Below, piece by piece: positions 52,653 through 62,129 of a DNA stretch of 64,000 nucleotides. Each line of letters opens with the position of its first letter. Position 1 is the stretch's first letter. A program made the position numbers and the translations under genes. The notes under the pieces were generated by a model. That model was not told the DNA's origin. It saw nothing but the letters and a program-made list of their open reading frames with translations, and did no database searches. Origin of the DNA: Sphaerothrix gracilis (GTDB taxonomy: Bacteria > Cyanobacteriota > Cyanobacteriia > Phormidesmidales > Phormidesmidaceae); the NCBI RefSeq assembly GCF_030405905.1, contig NZ_JASATW010000023.1, positions 1-64,000 on the forward strand. Direction: 5' to 3'.

Positions 52653-53183
52653 TTATGTATTGCCTTGATGCTTGACGAAAGGAACTAAATGCATCATGAA
52701 ATCACGCTTGCCTATTGGTGCTCCGGCCATCCGCATGATGTCGTATGCCGTAGTCAGATGAAAATAAAAGTTTGGCATCAAAAAGTCGTCTACGTACGAA
52801 AGTCCAGGCAAGTCTGCGTAGAGTCCCTGTCCCAGTTCAAGCCGTTTATTTTCTGAAAGTTTAGTCTCGGCAACATCGATATCAATGCTGGCCAACAGCT
52901 CTTTGGTGGCTGAAATATGATTGCGGGCATCGGCTAGAGAGGCTACGTCAGGATTCAAGTTATTAGCTGGCTGACCCAAACACCACAGGGCAAAGTTACG
53001 AGGCTGGTTGCAGGTAAAGGCTATCTGCGTGCCGAAGGGAAGCATATCCGGCGCTATTCGGCGCTGAAATAGGGACTCTATATCGTTAGTAAAATGCTTC
53101 TCTGCGACCTCTAAAAGATGGGCCAACGTATCAAGCCTAGAGCTGAAAATATCTTGCAGTACCGCAATCTTCGGCCTTTCCAT
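52653..53183 (-). CDS. DUF1993 family protein
   Basis: 176 residues. A DinB-like four-helix protein of the DUF1993 family: VLQDIFSSRLDTLAHLLEVAEKHF, the middle DMLPFGTQIAFTCNQPRNFALWCLG, and FLMPNFYFHLTTAYDIMRMAGAPIGKRDFM at the C-terminus with a conserved HLTTAY segment. Many DinB relatives bind a metal; here the pattern is partial. Function unknown. Starts with ATG 53183; no operon partner. Confidence 0.85.
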   Translation of the reverse strand: MERPKIAVLQDIFSSRLDTLAHLLEVAEKHFTNDIESLFQRRIAPDMLPFGTQIAFTCNQPRNFALWCLGQPANNLNPDVASLADARNHISATKELLASIDIDVAETKLSENKRLELGQGLYADLPGLSYVDDFLMPNFYFHLTTAYDIMRMAGAPIGKRDFMMHLVPFVKHQGNT

Positions 53184-53293
53184 AATTTTTTCTCAAGAAC
53201 ATGACTTGCAATGCATAACCATCGACTCAGGAGCAGACTAAAAAATCTACACTTTCAGGAGAAGACTTTGAACGATGCAGTAACCTCTACAGG

Positions 53294-54667
53294 TTATCTC
53301 GTTACGCTGTTGAGCCGTTTTTCAATTTCCACTTTCACCGTATCCGCGTTGGCGGGTAAATGGACAGCCGGATTGGCGTACTGGCTGGTTACGCCTTCTA
53401 AAGTCGATTCGTGATACTTGACCTTAAAGTCGGTGAACTTGAGGCCGTGGGCAGTGCTGATCACCACCGTTCTATCGCTAGATTTGATCAGGCCGCGCTT
53501 GACCAGCTTTTTCAGCACGGCTAAAGCCACTCCCGTATGGGGGCAAGTAAACATACCCGTTAAATCAGCCTCTGCCGTCGCCGCTGCCAGCTCGTTTTCG
53601 GTGGCCTGCTCCACAATGCCGTCCGTTTCCGCGATCGCCTTTGTCGCTTTGTCATAGCTCACCGGATCCCCAATTCGGATGGCGCTGGCCAACGTGTCTC
53701 CTGCAGTTTTGCTGACTTTCTGTTTGAATCCAGCCTTGAATGATTCATAAAAGGGGTTAGCCTGAGCCGCTTGCGCCGCCACCAGTCTGGGCATACGGCT
53801 AATCAACCCCAGATCCATCATCAGCTTGAAGCCTTTGTAGAGAGCGCTGATATTGCCCAGATTGCCAACGGGAATGATGATCCAGTCCGGTACCTGCCAA
53901 TCAAACTGCCGCACAATCTCAATCCCGACAGTCTTTTGGCCTTCAATGCGGAGGCTGTTCATCGAATTGGCCAGGTAAATAGAATTATCCTGGGTAACTT
54001 CTTTGACGATTTTCATACAGCCGTCGAAGTCGGTATCGAGCGCCAGCACATGAGCACCATTCGCCACAGGCTGAATTAGCTGCGCCGTGCTGACTTTCCC
54101 CGCAGGCAGGAAAATGACGGCTGGGATACCCGCATAGGCTGCATAAGCGGCGAGGGCCGCACTGGTATCACCCGTACTGGCACAGGCAACCGCTTTAACA
54201 GGGCTGCCCTGGGCCATCATTTGTTTGACCACGCTGACCAATACGGTCATGCCAAGATCTTTAAAGCTACCTGTGTGGCTATTGCCGCAGAGCTTAATCC
54301 ACAGTTCAGGGACGCCGAGCTGCTTGCCTAACCGTTCAGCCCAAAACAGGTTGGTATTGCCCTCAAACATGCTGACGACATTCTCATCAGCCAAAGCAGG
54401 AATCACCCACTCCCGCATTCCCCAAACACCGCTGCCGTAGGGCCATGCGGTTGTGCTAATACGCGAGTCGAATAGCTGTTTCCACTGATCGGCGCTCCGC
54501 TTTTTCAGCGGTTCTCGCTCATGATGAACTTCCAGGAGGCTGCCGCAGGAGGGGCAGGTATAAATCACGTCAAAAATTGAATGCTTGGCAACACAGCCTG
54601 CAATGCAGCGAAAATAAACAGTCTGATTATCTGTACTCAATTTCGACTCGATAGTTGACGACATCAT
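53294..54667 (-). CDS. thrC: Threonine synthase
   Basis: 457 residues. A PLP enzyme making threonine from O-phosphohomoserine. A zinc-ribbon-like N-terminus (CIAGCVAK..., CPSCGSLLE) precedes the fold II domain; the PLP Lys is in SHTGSFKDLGMTVLV (~135), with the phosphate loop PVGNLGNISALYKG later on. SLTGMFTCPHTGVALAVLKKL near the C-terminus is typical of the plant/cyanobacterial form. In the plant enzyme SAM activates through the N-terminal part; that part is shorter here. The neighbouring genes upstream on the same strand break threonine down. Confidence 0.93.
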   Translation of the reverse strand: MMSSTIESKLSTDNQTVYFRCIAGCVAKHSIFDVIYTCPSCGSLLEVHHEREPLKKRSADQWKQLFDSRISTTAWPYGSGVWGMREWVIPALADENVVSMFEGNTNLFWAERLGKQLGVPELWIKLCGNSHTGSFKDLGMTVLVSVVKQMMAQGSPVKAVACASTGDTSAALAAYAAYAGIPAVIFLPAGKVSTAQLIQPVANGAHVLALDTDFDGCMKIVKEVTQDNSIYLANSMNSLRIEGQKTVGIEIVRQFDWQVPDWIIIPVGNLGNISALYKGFKLMMDLGLISRMPRLVAAQAAQANPFYESFKAGFKQKVSKTAGDTLASAIRIGDPVSYDKATKAIAETDGIVEQATENELAAATAEADLTGMFTCPHTGVALAVLKKLVKRGLIKSSDRTVVISTAHGLKFTDFKVKYHESTLEGVTSQYANPAVHLPANADTVKVEIEKRLNSVTR

Positions 54668-54741
54668 GATGGCTACCCGGGTGACTGGTCATCAGTTGTC
54701 ATTATGCTCGTAGCTAGCACAGAGGGCTAGGGGTACGGTTT

Positions 54742-54912
54742 TTATGACTCAGTTAAAATTCCAATCAGTATGGGGGACAAATCCTCTAAATCGGTGGGTA
54801 CCCGGTAAAAGCTCAAGTCCTGCTCAATGCAGCGATCGCCTCGATTAAATTTGCCGAACTGCCAAATATCGCCATAAGACGACAGGCGCGATGAGGACTG
54901 CTCAATTACCAA
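54742..54912 (-). CDS. Possible 56-aa protein or gene remnant after kbl
   Basis: TTG 54912 to TAA 54742 gives 56 codons that overlap the kbl stop. It reads SYGDIWQFGKFN, DLSFYRVPTDLEDL and SPILIGILTE, a pattern I have seen at the C-terminus of cyanobacterial hypothetical proteins of about 180-220 residues. No upstream ATG exists in frame (a TAG lies just above), so this is either a tiny gene or, more likely, the tail of a gene that lost its front. Confidence 0.4.
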   Translation of the reverse strand: MVIEQSSSRLSSYGDIWQFGKFNRGDRCIEQDLSFYRVPTDLEDLSPILIGILTES

Positions 54913-56092
54913 TGATGCCGTAATGCTGTCCTACGGTTTTGAACGATTCGATACAGTGGTCTAGCTGCGCCCGGCTGTGAGCGGCAGAAATCTGAACGCG
55001 GATACGGGCTTGTCCTTCGGGGACGACGGGATAGCTAAAGCCAATGACGTAGATACCTTTAGCTAGGAGGGCTTGAGCCATATCCTGAGCCAGCTGCGCA
55101 TCGTAGAGCATGATGGGCACGATAGGATGAATTCCCGGCTTGATATTGAAGCCGCTGGCGGTCATTTGCCGACGGAAGTAGCGGGTGTTAGCCATCAGCC
55201 GTTCTCGCAAATCGCTGCTTTTTTCCAACATCTTGAGGACGTTGAGGCTAGTGTAGGCAATCACAGGCGCCAGGCTATTGGAAAACAGGTAGGGACGCGA
55301 TCGCTGCCGTAGTAAGTCAATAATAGGCTGACGCCCCGTAGTGAAGCCTCCTGACGCGCCGCCTAGGGCTTTGCCCAGGGTGCTAGTGATGATGTCCACC
55401 CGTCCTAGCACACCACAGTGCTCCACTGAGCCGCGCCCAGTCAGCCCAAAAAAGCCCGTCCCGTGACTGTCATCCACCATAACCAGAGCGTTGTAGCGAT
55501 CGGCCAGATTGCAGATGGTATTGAGCGGCGCAATATCACCATCCATACTGAACACCCCATCCGTAGCAATCAGGCGCAGCCTAGCGGTTTGACTCGCCTG
55601 TAGGGCCTGTTCTAGTTCTGCCATGTCGGCGTGGCCGTAGCGGTAGCGCTGGGCTTTGCAGAGCCGAATGCCGTCAATGATGCTGGCGTGGTTGAAGGCA
55701 TCGCTGATCACCGCATCCTCAGCGCCCAAAATAGTTTCAAAAAGACCGCCATTGGCGTCAAAGCAGGAGCCGTAAAGAATGGCATCGTCCGTACTCAAAA
55801 AGGCAGCGATCGCCCGTTCTAGGTCACGATGAATTGTCTGAGTGCCGCAGATAAAGCGGGTTGAAGCGAGGCCAAATCCGTAGCGATCGAGTCCTGCTTT
55901 GGCTACCTGAATCAGGTCGGGATGGTTGGCCAAACCCAGATAGTTGTTGGCGCAAAAGTTCAGGACGGGCTGGCCCCCAGCAACTGTAATTTCGGCTCCT
56001 TGGGGCGAGGTCAGCAGGCGCTCCACTTTGTCTAGGCCCCTAGACCGGATGGTTTCGAGGACGGATTCAACTGGCAATGGAGTGGTGAGCAT
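54902..56092 (-). CDS. kbl: Glycine C-acetyltransferase (2-amino-3-ketobutyrate CoA ligase)
   Basis: 396 residues from ATG 56092, with AGAGGT nine bases upstream; a longer start at 56284 adds 64 unlike residues. A PLP fold I alpha-oxoamine synthase that cleaves 2-amino-3-ketobutyrate with CoA to glycine and acetyl-CoA. Motifs: NFCANNYLGLANHP, FDANGGLFETIL, VMVDDSHGTGFFG, and the PLP Lys in STLGKALGGASGG (~240). Overlaps the tdh stop region by 26 bp, so the two genes are translationally linked. Confidence 0.92.
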   Translation of the reverse strand: MLTTPLPVESVLETIRSRGLDKVERLLTSPQGAEITVAGGQPVLNFCANNYLGLANHPDLIQVAKAGLDRYGFGLASTRFICGTQTIHRDLERAIAAFLSTDDAILYGSCFDANGGLFETILGAEDAVISDAFNHASIIDGIRLCKAQRYRYGHADMAELEQALQASQTARLRLIATDGVFSMDGDIAPLNTICNLADRYNALVMVDDSHGTGFFGLTGRGSVEHCGVLGRVDIITSTLGKALGGASGGFTTGRQPIIDLLRQRSRPYLFSNSLAPVIAYTSLNVLKMLEKSSDLRERLMANTRYFRRQMTASGFNIKPGIHPIVPIMLYDAQLAQDMAQALLAKGIYVIGFSYPVVPEGQARIRVQISAAHSRAQLDHCIESFKTVGQHYGIIGN

Positions 56093-57020
56093 GGGAATAC
56101 CTCTGGCGTAGGTGAACCAACATATCCTCGACAATCCGAGGCAGGTCATAGGCCGGTCGCCAGCCCCAATCGCGGCGGGCGGCGCTGTCGTCAAGGGTGA
56201 TGGGCCAGGAATCAGCGATCGCCTGACGAAAATCGGGGCGATAGTCGCAGGTGAACTGGGGCAGATGAGTCTGAATAGCTGCAACCAGTTCTGCCGCAGA
56301 AAAACTCACGGCGGCCAGGTTGTAGCTCGATCGCACTGTAATGGCGTCTGCCTTAGCCGCCATCAGCTCCTGCATAGCGCGAATGGCATCGGGCATATAC
56401 ATCATAGGCAGGCGCGTGTCGGGTTTAACAAAACAGGTGTAATGGCCAGACTGCAGCGCCCCATGAAACATCTCGACGGCAAAATCAGTAGTGCCTCCGC
56501 CTGGCAAAGCGCGGTAGCTAATCAGCCCTGGCAGCCGCAGACTACGCACATCCACGCCGAACCGCTGGGCGTAGTAACGGCAGAGCAGCTCGCCCGTCAC
56601 TTTGGTGACGCCGTAGATCGTGTCGGGTTCTAGGACGGTCTGTTGAGAAACCTGGTGGCGAGGAGCACCCGCCCCAAAAACAGCGATAGAACTGGGCCAA
56701 AAGATTCTGAGGCGACGGGCCTGAGCCAGCTCTAGAACATTTCTGAGGCCCTGAATATTGACGTTCCAGCACTGACGCGGACGAGCTTCTCCCTTAGCCG
56801 ATAGGAAGCCAGCAAGATGATAGATCGTTTGAATAGCATAGGTTTCAACAACATGGCGTAGCTGCTCTGGCTGAGTGACATCCAGAGTCACGTAGGGAGA
56901 ACGGTCAGGAGAACGCGATCGCCGTCCGCTTTCTAGCACCGCCTGTGGGCCATATTGCTGGCGCAGCGCGATCGCTAAATCGCAGCCAATTTGTCCCTGA
57001 GCGCCGGTAATTAAGATCAT
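56067..57020 (-). CDS. tdh: L-threonine 3-dehydrogenase, SDR/epimerase type
   Basis: 317 residues. An NAD-dependent short-chain (epimerase-like) enzyme: ILITGAQGQIGCDLA at the N-terminus (Rossmann GxxGxxG), YHLAGFLSAKGEARP, catalytic YGVTKVTGEL (~137-146), then the substrate part RLPGLISYRALPGGGTTDFAVE found in the SDR-type threonine dehydrogenases. It oxidises threonine to 2-amino-3-ketobutyrate, the substrate of kbl, which overlaps it downstream. A 900-bp AT-rich region lies upstream. Confidence 0.9.
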   Translation of the reverse strand: MILITGAQGQIGCDLAIALRQQYGPQAVLESGRRSRSPDRSPYVTLDVTQPEQLRHVVETYAIQTIYHLAGFLSAKGEARPRQCWNVNIQGLRNVLELAQARRLRIFWPSSIAVFGAGAPRHQVSQQTVLEPDTIYGVTKVTGELLCRYYAQRFGVDVRSLRLPGLISYRALPGGGTTDFAVEMFHGALQSGHYTCFVKPDTRLPMMYMPDAIRAMQELMAAKADAITVRSSYNLAAVSFSAAELVAAIQTHLPQFTCDYRPDFRQAIADSWPITLDDSAARRDWGWRPAYDLPRIVEDMLVHLRQRYSHAHHSIAS

Positions 57021-57931
57021 TGAATTAATTTCCTAAAACAGAAACAGACGGCTTCTGATGAAGGCGAGAAGCGTGCTATCAGTCGCCTATTTATTTGAGA
57101 TTTAAGCTGTTTTTGTTAGCTATTTACTGAGGCGGTATTAGGGCAATGGAAAAGCGAATATGATGAATTAAGCTTTTACTGTTTCAGCGTAAAAAGCCGA
57201 ATTAAGCTGCGCTATTTTCTATTATTTGGTTTAGCTAATTTGACAATCAACCTTTTTAGAAAAAAGGAAATTTCGCCAAAAACAGAGCAATTTGTCTGCG
57301 CTGCTACCTTAAAGCTGATTTAACTACAAATGCAGTGGCTCAATCTAGGCTTAAGCTGAAATTACGATAAACAGACCTCTACAGCTAAAGCTAGAGAGAG
57401 TTGAGACTCTATAACAAATAGGTTGCCACTTCTATAATAGCGCCTGTTTTTGTTGATCACCTAAATATTTCTTAACCATATAGTTGACTTTTTCTGACAA
57501 ATTCAACATGTCTTAAAAAGCCTGAGTCATGATTTTAATAGAGTTTATTGCTTGAGCGATCGCAGTAGCAGTGATTCAGAAGAGATAACAGCAATACGAT
57601 ATCTGAATCTCTTTTCAAGCTAGATCGCGACCAGTGTAATCAGCCGGCATAGATGCCCAATTCCCGCAAGCGCCATCAGGGTTGCTGTCTTTTTGAACCA
57701 CTTAAGTAAAAGGGCGCTTTTAATCAAGGAAAACGCTCCGGATAGGGAGTGATATATCCCCTAAATTTCTTTGATATCGCCTCGTTGCTTCACAAAACAG
57801 TTTGCGCCTGAGCCGCCACCGAACTCAAGTCGGCGTTCGGATGCGATCGCCCCGGTGAGGCTCCCAGCGCTGCAGCAGCATGAAGCACCAGGCTTGCTCA
57901 AGCGGCCTTGTACACCGTAGGAGGAAATAGA
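57021..57931. other. Long intergenic region with structured leader upstream of the dioxygenase gene
   Basis: 911 bp, strongly AT-rich over 57060-57620 with no gene. The right third (57640-57930) is GC-rich and full of potential structure: GGGCGCTTTT...AAAACGCTC (about 57709-57737), CCGAAC...GTTCGG nested in GAGCC...GGCTC (about 57812-57871), then a GCTGCAGCAGC stretch. It may be a regulatory RNA leader for the gene at 57932; it matches no riboswitch consensus I know. Confidence 0.4.
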
Positions 57932-58630
57932 ATGCCTGCTTTAGCCAACCGTCAAACCTTTAATTGTTTAACCAGCTATGCCATTGAAACGATTGGCCAT
58001 GATAATGTTCGCGCCATTCAGCCCTTTTTTGACTGCCTTCCCGTTGACCCCTATTTCCCAGAGGGATTTCGGTTTCGGCGGTTTTCCCATTTCTCCATCC
58101 GAGACAGCATAGTTACCCAACTCCCCCACACCATCTTTTTCCAGAGCAAAGCCTATAATCCGCACCTGGGCGATGTCTACCGCGAATACGAGGAGATAGA
58201 TCCGGCGCTGATAGAGCATTCCGCTTTTCGCCAGGCGCTGCTGACCTTCTTTGATTTTTGTCAGCGCTGCTCTGCCTTTAACACTGTGGGAGTTCACCAA
58301 ATTCGCGTGACCACCTCTCGCCAGAAGCAGCGCAGCCCTGCTCCTGAAGGCATCCATCAAGATGGGGTTGATCTAGTTGGGATTCTCTGCCTCGATCGCC
58401 ACAATTTAGCCGACGGCGAAACCCATCTGTATGCAAATCTGCAAAGCCCGCCTGTCTTCCGCAAAATCCTGCAGCCTGGTGAATTGCTGGCCTTCAACGA
58501 CCATCAGTTTTTCCATTTCACCACAGACATCCGGCCAGCGATCGCCGAGCAGGGTCACCGGGATGTCCTAGTCTTTACCTGCCCGGATATTCCGTTCAAT
58601 CCCCAAGACAAACAGGCAGAGCTAAACTAG
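57932..58630 (+). CDS. 2OG-Fe(II) dioxygenase (PF10014 / L-isoleucine-hydroxylase-like)
   Basis: 232 residues from ATG 57932, with GGAGG nine bases upstream. Members hydroxylate free aliphatic amino acids (for example isoleucine 4-hydroxylase). The iron facial triad is visible: GIHQDGVD (His ~140, Asp ~142) and a distal His in FNDHQFFHFTTDIRPA; HQIRVTT precedes it, and the 2OG-binding basic residue is probably the Arg in TDIRP. Length matches the family (~230-250). Directly upstream of a class V aminotransferase gene with 73 bp between them. Substrate unknown. Confidence 0.9.
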   Translation: MPALANRQTFNCLTSYAIETIGHDNVRAIQPFFDCLPVDPYFPEGFRFRRFSHFSIRDSIVTQLPHTIFFQSKAYNPHLGDVYREYEEIDPALIEHSAFRQALLTFFDFCQRCSAFNTVGVHQIRVTTSRQKQRSPAPEGIHQDGVDLVGILCLDRHNLADGETHLYANLQSPPVFRKILQPGELLAFNDHQFFHFTTDIRPAIAEQGHRDVLVFTCPDIPFNPQDKQAELN

Positions 58631-58703
58631 CGCCGCCTTGCTAGCTCATCCGCCTTCTCACCTCCCAGCCCCATATGACGCGCCAGCAAAGGAGACTAGA
58701 ACT

Positions 58704-59990
58704 GTGTTAGCCCATCCAACTTTGGCCTCAGCGCTGAGCCTAGAGCCTCATCTAGCCTGGATACGGACTCAGTTTCCAGCGCTGGCTCAGACCTGGCGGG
58801 GAGAACCTATCGCTTTCCTAGACGGCCCAGGCGGCACCCAGGTGCCACAAACCGTTATTGACGCAATCAGCCACTATTTAGTCCAGGCCAATGCCAACGC
58901 TCATGGAGCCTTTGCCACCAGCCAGAAAACCGATCAGGTGATTGCCCACGCCCACGCCGCGATCGCTGACTTGCTTGGCTGCGATCGCGATGAGGTCATC
59001 TTTGGGCCGAACATGACGACGCTTACCTTTGCCCTCAGCCGCGCCATTGGGCGACAGCTACAACCGGGGGATGAGATTGTTGTCACCCGGCTCGATCACG
59101 ATGCGAATGTAGCTCCCTGGCGAGCCTTGGCGGAGCGCGGCGCGATCGTTAAAACCGTAGACATTCACCCAGAAGACTGTACTTTAGATGAGGCGGATCT
59201 GGCGCAAAAGCTAAGCTGCCGCACGCGCCTGGTTGCCGTCACGGCAGCCTCCAATGCCGTCGGTACGATGCCCGATGTGTCTGCGATCGCGCAGATGGCC
59301 CATGCGGTAGGAGCGTGGGTGTTTGTCGATGCCGTCCACTACGCCACACACGCTCCAATTGATGTCAAAGCCTGGGACTGTGATTTCCTCGCCTGCTCTC
59401 CCTACAAGTTTTACGGTCCTCATCTGGGCGTCATTTATGGCAAGCGGGAGCATTTAGCCCGTCTCCGTCCCTACAAAGTCCGTCCCGCCCCCGACAGAAT
59501 TCCAGCCTGCTGGGAAACAGGAACCCAAAACCATGAGGGCTTAGCCGGGCTGATTGCCGCCGTTGACTACATTGCAGCCTTAGGTCGGCGACTCGCGCCT
59601 CTGGCAACCAGCCGTCGCGCCCAGTTGATAACGGCGATGACAGCGATGCACCGTTACGGGCAGCAGCTTTGTCAGCGGCTGATCCAGGGACTCCAGACGA
59701 TGCCTGGGATAACGCTCTACGGCATTACTGACCCCCAACGCCTTGACCAGCGAGTAGGAACCATCGCGCTGCGCCAGGGCGATCGCGCTCCGGCAGACAT
59801 AGCTCAGTTTCTGGCCCAACGCGGTATCTTTGTTTGGCACGGCAATTTCTACGCCCTAGGGCTGACCAAGCGACTGGGCCTGGAAGACACAGGCGGCTTC
59901 GTGCGGATTGGCCTCGTGCATTACAACACGGCTGCCGAGGGCGATCGCTTACTGAGCGCGTTGAGACGCTACTCGCGCTGGCGGCGGTAG
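58704..59990 (+). CDS. Class V aminotransferase (cysteine-desulfurase-like)
   Basis: 428 residues from GTG 58704, with AAGGAGA about eight bases upstream; an earlier ATG at 58638 has no such site. A PLP fold I enzyme of the TIGR01976/NifS-like branch: FPALAQTWRGEPIAFLDGPGGTQVP, NANAHGAFATSQKTDQ, GPNMTTLTFALSRAI, VDAVHYATHAP and the PLP Lys in CSPYKFYGPHLGVIYGKR (~234). No SxCSS-type sulfur-accepting Cys is evident, so true desulfurase activity is doubtful; a lyase or aminotransferase acting on a hydroxylated amino acid is a possibility given the dioxygenase neighbour. Confidence 0.9.
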   Translation: MLAHPTLASALSLEPHLAWIRTQFPALAQTWRGEPIAFLDGPGGTQVPQTVIDAISHYLVQANANAHGAFATSQKTDQVIAHAHAAIADLLGCDRDEVIFGPNMTTLTFALSRAIGRQLQPGDEIVVTRLDHDANVAPWRALAERGAIVKTVDIHPEDCTLDEADLAQKLSCRTRLVAVTAASNAVGTMPDVSAIAQMAHAVGAWVFVDAVHYATHAPIDVKAWDCDFLACSPYKFYGPHLGVIYGKREHLARLRPYKVRPAPDRIPACWETGTQNHEGLAGLIAAVDYIAALGRRLAPLATSRRAQLITAMTAMHRYGQQLCQRLIQGLQTMPGITLYGITDPQRLDQRVGTIALRQGDRAPADIAQFLAQRGIFVWHGNFYALGLTKRLGLEDTGGFVRIGLVHYNTAAEGDRLLSALRRYSRWRR

Positions 59991-59996
59991 AAGTCG

Positions 59997-62108
59997 CTAG
60001 GCTTTTAACAAATAGCCGCCGGCGCGAACCGGGCGATCGGCGCGTTGGGGATGGGGTTCACCTACAAGAATAATGGAGCCTTTGATCTGATCAATCAGCG
60101 GCGTGGTGCTAGCCCCTAGCGTCAAACCATTGCCGACCCGGCGACGCTGCAGGCGCAGCAGGGTCAAGTCGTAGCTGCGAGCCGTTTTGACAATGGCTGA
60201 AACGACATTATCGCTGGCTAAAAGCTGCACTTCGATAGGGGTTTCGGCTACCGGTAGCCGCTCAACCAGTAGCTCTATTTGCTTCCGCAAGCGGGTTTGG
60301 CGAATGTCGGAAGCGCGGGGATGGTAGACGTGCAGCAGGGTGATTTTGGCCTGATGGGTACTGGCTAATACCTGGGCAAACCGCAGCGATCGCAACACCG
60401 ATGGGGAGAGATTTTCAATCGGTAGCAAAATTGTTTTGAAACTAGCGGGCGAATCCAGCAGGCGGGCTACCACAACAGGACAGTGAGCTGACCATAGGAC
60501 AGTGTCCTGAATATTGCTAAAGAGCTGGGGCCGCAGCCGCGATCGCCGCCCCATCCCCAGCAGAATCAGGTTGGCATTTTCCTCCCGGCTGACGTGAGAA
60601 ACTGCCTGCGCCACGTTGTATTCAATTCTGAGCCTGGGGTCTATGGTGGCTTCTAAGCCGGCGCTGATGGCCTGAGCCGCCTCCAACCGCTGGCGGCTGC
60701 GGGCCAAGGCTTTGGCTAGCTGAGGCGAATCCATTTGGGGCTGAGCCAGCGCGATCGCCAGCGGAATGACGCGGCCATTTTTATAGCGGGCTACGGTGGC
60801 AGCTAGTTCAATTAGCCACTGCTCCGTGTTGGGATTGTAGACGGGCACAACCACCGCAAATGATTCGGGCATATCGCTAGGGGGCGGCAGCCAGTCAAAA
60901 ACCTCAGACTCGTCAAAAGCCTCTTGCACAACCAGATCTCTACCGGCTCTAGCCGTCACCAACGGCCCCAAAACCGCCGTCACCAGCATCAGCAAGATAA
61001 TGCTGTTAAACACCTGCGAATTGATAATTTCGGCTTCGTATCCCACCAGCGCTGCCGCTAGAGTCGCCGCCACCTGAGGAATAGACAGCGACCACATCGT
61101 CCAGGTTTGAGGCCAGCTGTAGCCAAAGAGCTGCCGCGCCCCCAAGGAGGCCAGTCCCTTAGTCAGCAGCAGCACGCCGACAATCAAAAGCGGCAGCTCA
61201 ACAAACGACAAAATGCTGCTAAAGGCTTGCAGATCGAGCAGCAGTCCCATCGCCACAAAAAACATAGGAATAAACAGGACGCTGCCCATAAACTCCGTTT
61301 TTTCCTTCACCGGACCGTCGCCAATGACGCTATTGATGGCCAGTCCGGCTAAAAATGCGCCAATGATGTTTTCCACACCAATCAGCTGGGCCACGAGCGC
61401 GCATAGAAATACTGAAAGCAGCACGAAGAGAAACTGATTGCCCTCATCTTTGCCCGTCTTGCGAAAGAAGACTTGGCCTAGCTGCTTTAGACCAAACAGC
61501 ACCGCGATCGCGTACAGCCCCAGCGACCCCAACAGCGTCAGTAGCTTCAGAGCAGAGAAATCTCCCTGATTGATGCCCAGGCAGATCGCCAAAACCAGCA
61601 GGGAACCAATATCAGTGAAGATGGTAGCGCCAACGGTAACCGTGACCGCTTCATCCCCGACAATGCCCAGTCGCTGCACGATTGGATAGGCCAGCAGCGT
61701 GTGGGAGGCCAGCAGGGAACCAATCAAAACCGCCGCCAGCCAGCCAAAACCAAATAGCAAACCGATGGCAATACCGCCCACTAAAGGAATGGCAAATGTT
61801 AGCAAACCAAAGCCAATTGAGCGATCGCGCGTTCTCTGAAATAGCGCCAAATCAATCTCAAGTCCGGCCACAAACATCAGGTAGATTTTGCCAATTTCTG
61901 AAAACAGCTTCATGATTTCAGCATCGGCACTGAGCCAACCTAAACCGCTACTGCCAAACAAAACCCCTGCCGCAATCAGTCCCACCAGCCCTGGCAGTTT
62001 TAGCCGTTCAAAGAGGGGCGGCGTGACCAGCACAATAGCCAGCAGCAGCACAAAAGTTGTGACAGGCTCTCGCAGCGTTTGAGAGACAGGTTCCACCAGA
62101 AGAAGCAT
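59997..62108 (-). CDS. CPA2 cation:proton antiporter with UspA domains
   Basis: 703 residues. The N-terminal ~390 residues form about 12 hydrophobic segments of the Na+/H+ exchanger family: FVLLLAIVLVTPPLFERLKLPGLVGLIAAGVLFG, GLEIDLALFQRTRD, GDEAVTVTVGATIFTDIGSLLVLA and LAGLAINSVIGDGPVKEKTEF. Two universal-stress-protein domains follow (~420-545 and ~560-700; LILLGMGRRSR and LLPIENLSPSVLRSLRFAQVLA). Inner or thylakoid membrane; ion specificity unknown. AGAGGT precedes the ATG by eight bases, and a perfect palindrome lies just upstream. Confidence 0.92.
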   Translation of the reverse strand: MLLLVEPVSQTLREPVTTFVLLLAIVLVTPPLFERLKLPGLVGLIAAGVLFGSSGLGWLSADAEIMKLFSEIGKIYLMFVAGLEIDLALFQRTRDRSIGFGLLTFAIPLVGGIAIGLLFGFGWLAAVLIGSLLASHTLLAYPIVQRLGIVGDEAVTVTVGATIFTDIGSLLVLAICLGINQGDFSALKLLTLLGSLGLYAIAVLFGLKQLGQVFFRKTGKDEGNQFLFVLLSVFLCALVAQLIGVENIIGAFLAGLAINSVIGDGPVKEKTEFMGSVLFIPMFFVAMGLLLDLQAFSSILSFVELPLLIVGVLLLTKGLASLGARQLFGYSWPQTWTMWSLSIPQVAATLAAALVGYEAEIINSQVFNSIILLMLVTAVLGPLVTARAGRDLVVQEAFDESEVFDWLPPPSDMPESFAVVVPVYNPNTEQWLIELAATVARYKNGRVIPLAIALAQPQMDSPQLAKALARSRQRLEAAQAISAGLEATIDPRLRIEYNVAQAVSHVSREENANLILLGMGRRSRLRPQLFSNIQDTVLWSAHCPVVVARLLDSPASFKTILLPIENLSPSVLRSLRFAQVLASTHQAKITLLHVYHPRASDIRQTRLRKQIELLVERLPVAETPIEVQLLASDNVVSAIVKTARSYDLTLLRLQRRRVGNGLTLGASTTPLIDQIKGSIILVGEPHPQRADRPVRAGGYLLKA

Positions 62109-62129
62109 AAATCGTACCTCTACAGAGAG

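Noticed and set aside
57640..57931. Known riboswitch (TPP, cobalamin, SAM, glutamine) before the dioxygenase
   Set aside because: None of the conserved core strings of these classes could be found; only generic hairpins.
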